Shown: piece by piece, positions 26,025 to 32,188 of the stretch
Layout: the number at the start of each line of letters is the position of its first letter
How positions within the stretch are numbered: position 1 is the stretch's first letter
DNA from: Chryseobacterium gleum
GTDB lineage: Bacteria; Bacteroidota; Bacteroidia; Flavobacteriales_F; PHOS-HE28
NCBI GenBank assembly: GCA_945872795.1
Contig: CAMCAZ010000032.1
Span: 1 to 42,254, forward strand
Direction of reading: 5' to 3'
Length of the DNA: 42,254 nucleotides
Program-made: the position numbers and the translations under genes
Notes under the pieces: generated by a model
The model's input: the letters and a program-made list of their open reading frames with translations, nothing else
What the model was told of the DNA's origin: nothing
The model's database searches: none

Positions 26025-27209
26025 CTATTCCTTCACCACCCGATGCGTATGGATGGCAGCTTGCGAACGGACCTCCAACAGATAGGCACCGGCCTGGAGA
26101 AGCCCCAGGTCCAACACGGTCCGTTGCCCGCCGCGCACCACCCTGTGTTGATGAACGGTCCTTCCGCCCACGTCGAAGAGGGTCAGCACGCTACCATCGT
26201 TCACAGGGCCTTCGAGCACCAGTTGTGTATGGAAGGGTACGGGCCATACCCGCCAGTTATCCTTGACGACCACGTCATCCAGCCCGACCGCACTGGAGGC
26301 ATTGATCTCCACACACTCGGTGGTCAGGCAGGTATCGTTCAGCATGGCGCCCCACATGCGCAGGGTGCGGCATAGGGAGAAGTTGCCTGGCGCCTCGTAG
26401 GCATGCACGGCCACGCGACCCTGTGATGTGGTCCCATCGCCGAAGTCCCACGTGATCTCATGCTCCAGACCCGAGGTCACGGAGGTGTCCAGCACGCCGA
26501 CCAGTTGACCGGAGCTGACGTGCAGAAATCCGGGATCCAGGAACAGCTCACATTCGGCATCACCGGGACCCAGGTAAAGCCACTTGCAGAGCGTGGCCGA
26601 GCAGTATCCCGGCGCGCCACCCGTTACGGTGATGCAGATGCGGTGCGGTCCGACCCCGTCGAAGGTATGCGTGGCCTGCTGGCCAGCGACGGCAGCGCCG
26701 TCATCGAAGCTCCAGGAGGTGCTGAACGACTGGTCCGCGAAGTTGGTCAGGTCCTGAAAGGTGATGGTGGCACCACTGATCAACCCCAGGGTGAAGTCCG
26801 GGTCAAGGTCCAGGCAGGAGCTGTCCGTCAGGGCATCGATGAGCATGCACGTGGAAGTGCTGCAAGGCTCAAATGTGCCCGCATCCAAGGCGTTCACGGT
26901 CAAACAAACGGGATACTCGCCAGGCCCCGGGAAATAGGTCAGCAATTCCGCCCCAGTGGATTCCTGGAATGATCCGGCCAGGTAGCTCCAGGTGCTGTTC
27001 ACCACGTAGGTATTCCCTTGGTCGATGACCGCATCGAAACGGTAGGCGTAGCTCCCCAGGATGTTGGCGGTGAATTCCACCGTCAGGCTCGGGTCGCACC
27101 CTTGCAGTGTCCCACCCCCTCGTTCGGAGGTGGCAAGCGGATGGAGCTGTGCCGTGGAGATCAGTGGTGCAGCCAGGAGAAGCAGGACGATCGATCGGAA
27201 GGACATCAT
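26025..27209 (-). CDS. Secreted PKD-domain protein with T9SS type A sorting domain
   Basis: A 394-residue surface or secreted protein. The signal peptide covers about 1-20 (ending ISTAQ). Three PKD-like modules follow. The second has WSFDDG and a CITV strand, the third WDFGDGTTS, HAYEAPGNFSLC and paired cysteines. The C-terminus (about 320-394) is a type A T9SS sorting domain with WPVPFHTQL, LFDVGGRTV and a terminal GAYLLEVRS strand, so it should be exported by the type IX system. The start overlaps the stop of the upstream membrane/barrel gene (ATGA, 27206-27209), making it the third gene of a sigma-factor operon. It is therefore likely produced under that sigma factor. Confidence 0.87.
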   Translation of the reverse strand: MMSFRSIVLLLLAAPLISTAQLHPLATSERGGGTLQGCDPSLTVEFTANILGSYAYRFDAVIDQGNTYVVNSTWSYLAGSFQESTGAELLTYFPGPGEYPVCLTVNALDAGTFEPCSTSTCMLIDALTDSSCLDLDPDFTLGLISGATITFQDLTNFADQSFSTSWSFDDGAAVAGQQATHTFDGVGPHRICITVTGGAPGYCSATLCKWLYLGPGDAECELFLDPGFLHVSSGQLVGVLDTSVTSGLEHEITWDFGDGTTSQGRVAVHAYEAPGNFSLCRTLRMWGAMLNDTCLTTECVEINASSAVGLDDVVVKDNWRVWPVPFHTQLVLEGPVNDGSVLTLFDVGGRTVHQHRVVRGGQRTVLDLGLLQAGAYLLEVRSQAAIHTHRVVKE

Positions 27210-28627
27210 GGACGTGTGTGGGAGGGAAGATGAAAGATCAGGCGCAGTTCCGCACCGTGTCGCACAGGGTACGCTTGAACAGGTCCTTGTTCAGAGAGCG
27301 CTGCGACACCCTGCATGCCTGCGTATCCGGCCTGCACGGACCAGCGCTCATGCAGGCGATAACCCAGGTCTATGCCGGCAAGCGCGAGCACCATGTCGGG
27401 ATAACGGTCTGTGCGTACGGCCGTATTCAGTTGGCCAGCGCGCACCGTGCCGTTCTCCTCGCGCAACAGGCCTGGCCCAGCTTCGGCCCGGGTCAGTTCC
27501 AAGGCCATCCCGGCCCGCACACCGAGCGTCCATCTGCGAAGGTCCACGGTCCAATGCCCCAGCACGGGGATCCGCACCATGGTCCTGCGGTCGATGCCTT
27601 CCGTGAGCTCTTCATCCACCGTCGTGGTCCGGATCGTATCCACGTTGCTGACGAACACCTGGTCGTTCAGCGTGACGAAATAGCTGCTGATCTCTTCCGT
27701 GGTGGTGCTTTGTGCATCGACGTGGCTGAACGTGCGCTCCAAGCGGTCCACGATGATGCCGGAAGAGAGACCAAAGCCGCTCCGCCATTGACGCCCGCCC
27801 AAAAGCCCCCAGGCCGTGGTGCCCACGGTGCCCTCGCTTTGGTCCAAGGCGGAGGCCAACACCTCATCGCTGCCTTTCCAGGTGGAACGGGTGGAGCAGG
27901 TGGACCATTGGGCGCCCAACCACCATTCGCCCCGAGGAAGGACGTAGTTCACAGGTCGGTCCACACGCGTGGGTTCCAGGATGATCTCGCGCCGGAATAC
28001 GGGTGACAAAAGGCCCACCTGTTCCTGGTCCGTGCGTTCTTCTGCCAGGACCAGCCCTACTGCCCCCTCCGGTCCTGACGGCACTGCAGCATGGATGGGT
28101 TCACCAGCGGTTACGGAATGCCCGCCCAAGGCATCCGTGAGGCGCTTGCTCTCGTTGCGGTGGATCGAGCGGTCAGTGGGGCCCATGGCCCCGATCTCCG
28201 CTTTCGCCACAACGCGGGCAGTGGACCCCGTGGTCGGTGCGATCCTTGTCCGATCGACCACGGCAGCAGCGTTTTCCAGGATTTCAGGGCCGGGCTGTTC
28301 CGTCCCGGTATGTTCATCACCAACGGCCGGCTTCTTTTCCCGAGCCATACCGTTCACCCCGGGTTCCACGTGGGTCACGGTTCCGTTCACCACACCATCG
28401 GTGAGCTGGTCATTGCCGGTATCGTGGGTGGCATAGTGGACCATGGCGCCCAGCAGCGCGGTACCGACCAGGGCAAAGCCGGCGTATCGGCGCCAGTACC
28501 ATGCGCCGCCCCTTTTGCGCTTGTCTTGTGCGGCGGCAATTCCTGCCCACACGCTGGCGGGTGGTTTCGCCTCAGCGTTGGCCAGGACCCGGCGGAACCG
28601 GTCGTCAATGGGGTGTCTTTCCTGCAT
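27206..28627 (-). CDS. Anti-sigma-like membrane protein with barrel-like C-terminal domain
   Basis: A 473-residue protein of unusual layout. Residues 1-35 are charged and cytoplasmic in style (DDRFRRVLANAEAKPPASVWAGI), like the N-terminus of Bacteroidota anti-sigma proteins. One transmembrane helix lies near 46-66. A low-complexity linker (about 70-200) follows. The last 230 residues are beta-rich with alternating aromatic strands (WWLGAQWS, WTVDLRRWTLGVRAGMALEL, YRLHERWSVQAGYAG) and end in a strand resembling an outer-membrane barrel. It overlaps the ECF sigma gene by 23 bp and the PKD gene by 4 bp. I infer that it restrains the sigma factor; a barrel behind an inner-membrane helix is topologically odd. 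Confidence 0.7.
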   Translation of the reverse strand: MQERHPIDDRFRRVLANAEAKPPASVWAGIAAAQDKRKRGGAWYWRRYAGFALVGTALLGAMVHYATHDTGNDQLTDGVVNGTVTHVEPGVNGMAREKKPAVGDEHTGTEQPGPEILENAAAVVDRTRIAPTTGSTARVVAKAEIGAMGPTDRSIHRNESKRLTDALGGHSVTAGEPIHAAVPSGPEGAVGLVLAEERTDQEQVGLLSPVFRREIILEPTRVDRPVNYVLPRGEWWLGAQWSTCSTRSTWKGSDEVLASALDQSEGTVGTTAWGLLGGRQWRSGFGLSSGIIVDRLERTFSHVDAQSTTTEEISSYFVTLNDQVFVSNVDTIRTTTVDEELTEGIDRRTMVRIPVLGHWTVDLRRWTLGVRAGMALELTRAEAGPGLLREENGTVRAGQLNTAVRTDRYPDMVLALAGIDLGYRLHERWSVQAGYAGMQGVAALSEQGPVQAYPVRHGAELRLIFHLPSHTRP

Positions 28628-29192
28628 GGACGGGAGTGGTGATGTCGTTCAGTCGTTGTTGCAGCATACGTCGGGCCTTGGCAAGCTGGCTGCGGGAAGT
28701 GCTCTCCCCGAAACCGAGCATCTCGGCGATCTCCGCATGGTCGTAGCCATCGATGGCGTAGAGGTTGAAGACCGCGCGGTAGCCCTCGGGCAGCCCGGAG
28801 ACGAGCTTCAGCACCTCCTGCTCCCCCAGCAGGTCCAATGCTTCGGCCGCCACGGGTTCCTCCGGCAGGTGCTCCAGTCCGAAGCGTTCCTGCCGGAACG
28901 ATTTCCTGCGGTATTGATTGATGGCCGTATGTACCATGATCCGGCGGATCCAGCCTTCCAATGAGCCCTGCATCCGGAACCCGCTGAGCTTGTCGAACAC
29001 CCGGATGAAGCCCTCCTGCATCAGGTCCTGGGCCTCCAGCTCGTGCCGGGCATAGCGAAGACACACGCCGTACATACGCCGCGCATACCGCGCATACAGG
29101 AGCTCCTGGCAGCGACGGTCGGCATTCAGGCAACCCTGAACGAGCTCGCGTTCCGTTAGTTCATTCAATAGGAAGGCCTCTCCTGTTGACAA
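28605..29192 (-). CDS. RNA polymerase sigma factor, ECF (sigma-70 family)
   Basis: An ECF sigma factor of about 195 residues. Region 2 has LYARYARRMYGVCLRYA, then DLMQEGFIRVFDKL and the promoter-melting segment GSLEGWIRRIMVHTAINQYRR. Region 4 has LPEGYRAVFNLYAIDGYDHAEIAEMLG followed by a recognition helix (GESTSRSQLAKARRML). No ATG is convincingly placed. TTG 29192 and TTG 29168 are plausible starts, and an ATG at 29270 would include a TATCTTTC promoter-like box (29240-29247, minus), so I consider it too early. It heads the operon sigma / anti-sigma-barrel / PKD. Confidence 0.88.
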   Translation of the reverse strand: MSTGEAFLLNELTERELVQGCLNADRRCQELLYARYARRMYGVCLRYARHELEAQDLMQEGFIRVFDKLSGFRMQGSLEGWIRRIMVHTAINQYRRKSFRQERFGLEHLPEEPVAAEALDLLGEQEVLKLVSGLPEGYRAVFNLYAIDGYDHAEIAEMLGFGESTSRSQLAKARRMLQQRLNDITTPVHAGKTPH

Positions 29193-29448
29193 GACAGCAC
29201 ATCCCGTGAGAATGCTGCCTGCCCGTCCGTGGGGTTTCAGAAAGATACTGGAGATGGCCCCCAACACCATCGGCCGGCTTGTAAGGTCTGGTCCGTAGTC
29301 GTCCAACAAACGACAGCAAACGGCTGCAATCGCTTACAAACGAATACTGGCCGGATAACGCATTCCGACCCCTCAACATTTGCATCGGTCATCGGCATCA
29401 GCCACCGAGGCCGTTCACGAAAAGTCAAACCAACAAACACCCAGTACC
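29193..29448. other. Divergent regulatory region sigma operon / ssb (second copy)
   Basis: Holds the minus-strand TATCTTTC box for the sigma operon (29240-29247), the four-unit CAAACG iteron array (29305-29344), an AACATTTG -7-like box (29375-29382) and the ssb leader ending AACCAACAAACACCCAGTA. The iteron-to-box distance and the leader end match the first ssb copy. Confidence 0.6.
29305..29344 (+). promoter_or_regulatory. Phased CAAACG iterons upstream of the second ssb
   Basis: Four contiguous 10-bp repeats: AACAAACGAC, AGCAAACGGC, TGCAATCGCT and TACAAACGAA. The first, third and fourth correspond to the three units at the first ssb (one base differs in the third core), and the second is an extra unit. 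The 14-mer GTCCAACAAACGAC is identical at both loci (25462-25475 and 29301-29314). The last core ends 33 nt before the -7-like box start, exactly as at copy 1. Confidence 0.65.
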
Positions 29449-29808
29449 ATGAATACGCTGAAGAACAAAGTGAGCCTGATCGGTAACCTCGGATTCGATC
29501 CCGAAGTGCGGGAGATCGCCAAAGGGCGCAAGGTGGCCCGCATCTCGGTCGCCACCAATGACAGCTACCGCAATGCCAGCGGTGAGCGGGTGACCGACAC
29601 CCAATGGCACACAGTGGTGGCCTGGGGCCGCACCGCTGAAATGGTGGAACGCCTGCTGCGGAAAGGGACCCCGGTGGCCCTGGAAGGGCGCCTGGTGCAC
29701 CGCAGCTACGAGACCAAGGACGGCAGCAAGCGCTACGTGACGGAGATCGTCATGAACGACTTCCAACTGCTGCCTTCGAAGAAGGAGGAACTGGCCCAGG
29801 CCGCGTAA
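29449..29808 (+). CDS. ssb: Single-stranded DNA-binding protein (short form), copy 2
   Basis: A 119-residue OB-fold SSB beginning MNTLKNKVSLIGNLGFDPE, with SVATNDSY, WHTVVAWGRTAEMVERLLRKGTPV and GRLVHRSYETKDGSKRYVTEIV. Like copy 1 it has no acidic tail, ending KKEELAQAA. The two proteins are clearly paralogous over their whole length. A hairpin follows at 29831-29859, before the DUF748 gene. Confidence 0.93.
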   Translation: MNTLKNKVSLIGNLGFDPEVREIAKGRKVARISVATNDSYRNASGERVTDTQWHTVVAWGRTAEMVERLLRKGTPVALEGRLVHRSYETKDGSKRYVTEIVMNDFQLLPSKKEELAQAA

Positions 29809-29830
29809 CGCAGACCAGAGCACAACACCA

Positions 29831-29859
29831 GAACGGCCCCGGCGATCCCGGGGCCGTTC
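29831..29859 (+). terminator. Hairpin after the second ssb
   Basis: GAACGGCCCCGG (29831-29842) pairs perfectly with CCGGGGCCGTTC (29848-29859) around a 5-nt loop. The downstream run is GTCGTTTG rather than a pure T-tract, but the strong stem and position after ssb favour a terminator. Confidence 0.65.
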
Positions 29860-29892
29860 GTCGTTTGTGCCAGGGCCTTTCTAATTTGCGCC

Positions 29893-32175
29893 ATGGTCGC
29901 ACCGAAGCCTTCCAGCCGCAGGGGACGTGTGCTTTTTGTACTCGGCACACTGCTCGTTACGGTGCTGTTCGCGGCGGCCTTCCTGTTCCCCTTCTTGCTC
30001 AAGCGCTACATTGAGAACAACAGCGAGGCTTGGATCGGACGCCGGATCACGATCGGGCGCATCGTGCTCAATCCGCTCACTGGTGTGTATGCGGTCACGG
30101 ACCTGGTCTGTTTTGAACCGCGCAGTGAGCAGGTCTTCGTGCGCTTCGCCAAACTGGGTGTCAAGGGTAGTGTGCTTGATGGCCTGATGAACGACCATTG
30201 GAGCTTCCGTGAGGCCGAACTGCGCGGACCCTATGTGCACATCGTTCAGAACGGGGACCGCTTCAACTTCAGCGACCTCCTGGAGCTGGCCGGCGGGGAG
30301 GAAGAACAGGAAAATGCCACGTCGGACGCGGCCGAGGTGGGCTTCACCGTCGTGGACATCGCCCTCACCGATGGGCGCATCGATTACGAGAGCGATCTCC
30401 TGCATGAGCCCTTGAACATGGTGGATGTCGCTGTCACGTCCACGCGGATCACCAGCGGGGATGGCAGGATGGACTTCATCGTGGGCATGGGAATGCCCGA
30501 TGGAACGCGGTTGGACGGAGGTTTTGTGATCGATACCGCCTTCTATGCCGTGGATGCTCGCCTTCGCGAGTTCGACCTGGCCGGGTCACTGCCCTATCTG
30601 CAGGACTTTTTCCAAGCCGGGTACCTGGCCGGAAAGCTGGATATGGACCTGCATGTGCGACAGAGCTATGCGGACAGCAGCGACCTGGCGCTCAGCGCAC
30701 GGATGGAGCTCCGAGGCCTCGATCTGCGCGACCCCCAACAGGAGCACCTGTTGACCATCGATCGCATCCACGCCGGCCTGGACACCTTGGTGGGGGATCA
30801 TTTCGAACTGGGTGCCGTGGAGATCAATGGCCTGGACATCCGTTTTGCCCTGCTAGCCGATAGCACCGACAATTGGACGCGCCTCTTGAAACTGGCGCCC
30901 GACACCACCGCCGGAAGTGAGGAGGGCCTGAAGCTGGCCGCCAGTGAAAGCAACTATTTCGTGCTGCTGGCCGATTACATCAGTTACCTCGGAGTTGCCA
31001 TCACCGCCAGCGATTACACGGCGGACAGCATCGTGTTCCATAACGGCAGGCTCCGCTACGAAGACCATTCCGTGCCACGGAGCCAGCGTTACGATATCTC
31101 GGCCGTCGAACTTCGCGCGAAGCGCTTCACGGCCGAAAGTGGAGCGGCTCCGGTCACCGCCACGGCCACGCTGAACGACGTGGGCAAGGTGATGTTGAAC
31201 GCGGTCTTCGATCCTCAGGACCTGCGCAATGTGGACCTGCACCTGGTGGTGGACAGCCTGATGATGGCACCGCTGGACCCTTATTTACATTGGTATGCCG
31301 CGCACCCGGCTGTGGATGGTGTGGTGCGGTATGAAAGCACGACCTCCATCCGCAACGGTCAGATCGATTCACAGAACCACCTGCTCATCGATCGCCTGAA
31401 GTTCGGCAAACGGCAGGACCAGCATTCCCCCGATATCTATGTGCTGCCGCTGCGTCTTGCTGCGGGTCTGCTGAAGGATGCCAAGGGCGTGATCGAACTG
31501 GATGTGCCGCTCCAAGGCGATCTCCGCGACCCGGAGTTCAGGGTCTGGCCCATCGTCTGGCAGGTGCTGAAGAACCTGGTGGTGAAGGCGGTGACCGCTC
31601 CTGCAAAAATGGTCGCGCGGCTATTCCAAGGGGTGGATGAGCGGGACCTGGAACTGGTGCGTTTCCGCGAACTGCAGGGGACGTTGGAAAAGAAGCAGGA
31701 ACATGGCCTGAACGAACTGGCCAAGGCGCTGGCCTTGAAGCCGGAACTGGCGGTGGACCTGGTTCCGCTGGCCGACAGCCTCACCGAGGCTGGTCAACTG
31801 GCGCTCTTCACCGCAAAGTCCCGCTATCTGTTCCCGGGAGCGACGGCGCTGGGCCCAGATGACAGTCTGCGCGTCCACGACCTCGCGGTGCGCGATAGCA
31901 GCTTCGTGCAGTGGATGGATGAACGTTCGCCGGCCACAAAGGATGTGGACATGGCCGAACGGAGCAGGCGTCTGTTCGGCGTCGCAGAGACCATGGGTGA
32001 ATGGAGCCTCCTGGAGCAGGCCCGCCGGGAACACGTCATGCAGTTCCTGCTCGCGTCCGGAGCGGAACCCGCCCGGATCCGCTTCGCACCGGCCACAGCG
32101 AGGGAGCGGGCCACCTATGGCGGTGTTCCGGGCTACTTCTTCCGCTATGATGCACGGGAGGAGCCTCAGGAATGA
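29893..32175 (+). CDS. DUF748 (AsmA-like) membrane-anchored protein
   Basis: A 760-residue protein with a short basic N-terminus and one transmembrane helix (about 12-35), followed by a long periplasmic beta-rich region. The block from WYAAHPAVDG through FGKRQDQHSPDIY, LRLAAGLLKDAKGVIELDVPLQGDLRDPEF and the following WQVLKNLVVKAVTAP is the DUF748 signature, found in the AsmA/TamB/YhdP group of elongated proteins thought to carry phospholipids between membranes. The C-terminal 150 residues contain an OmpA-like or structural region of uncertain nature. The ATG at 29893 follows an imperfect TAATTTG box by a few bases. It is convergent with the large PKD gene. Confidence 0.82.
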   Translation: MVAPKPSSRRGRVLFVLGTLLVTVLFAAAFLFPFLLKRYIENNSEAWIGRRITIGRIVLNPLTGVYAVTDLVCFEPRSEQVFVRFAKLGVKGSVLDGLMNDHWSFREAELRGPYVHIVQNGDRFNFSDLLELAGGEEEQENATSDAAEVGFTVVDIALTDGRIDYESDLLHEPLNMVDVAVTSTRITSGDGRMDFIVGMGMPDGTRLDGGFVIDTAFYAVDARLREFDLAGSLPYLQDFFQAGYLAGKLDMDLHVRQSYADSSDLALSARMELRGLDLRDPQQEHLLTIDRIHAGLDTLVGDHFELGAVEINGLDIRFALLADSTDNWTRLLKLAPDTTAGSEEGLKLAASESNYFVLLADYISYLGVAITASDYTADSIVFHNGRLRYEDHSVPRSQRYDISAVELRAKRFTAESGAAPVTATATLNDVGKVMLNAVFDPQDLRNVDLHLVVDSLMMAPLDPYLHWYAAHPAVDGVVRYESTTSIRNGQIDSQNHLLIDRLKFGKRQDQHSPDIYVLPLRLAAGLLKDAKGVIELDVPLQGDLRDPEFRVWPIVWQVLKNLVVKAVTAPAKMVARLFQGVDERDLELVRFRELQGTLEKKQEHGLNELAKALALKPELAVDLVPLADSLTEAGQLALFTAKSRYLFPGATALGPDDSLRVHDLAVRDSSFVQWMDERSPATKDVDMAERSRRLFGVAETMGEWSLLEQARREHVMQFLLASGAEPARIRFAPATARERATYGGVPGYFFRYDAREEPQE

Positions 32176-32188
32176 CCAGAGCCGCAGA

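Noticed and set aside
28363-28376. GTTCCACGTGGGTC, a partial parS match
   Set aside because: Two mismatches in one arm destroy the palindrome, and it is explained by coding sequence of the anti-sigma-like gene.
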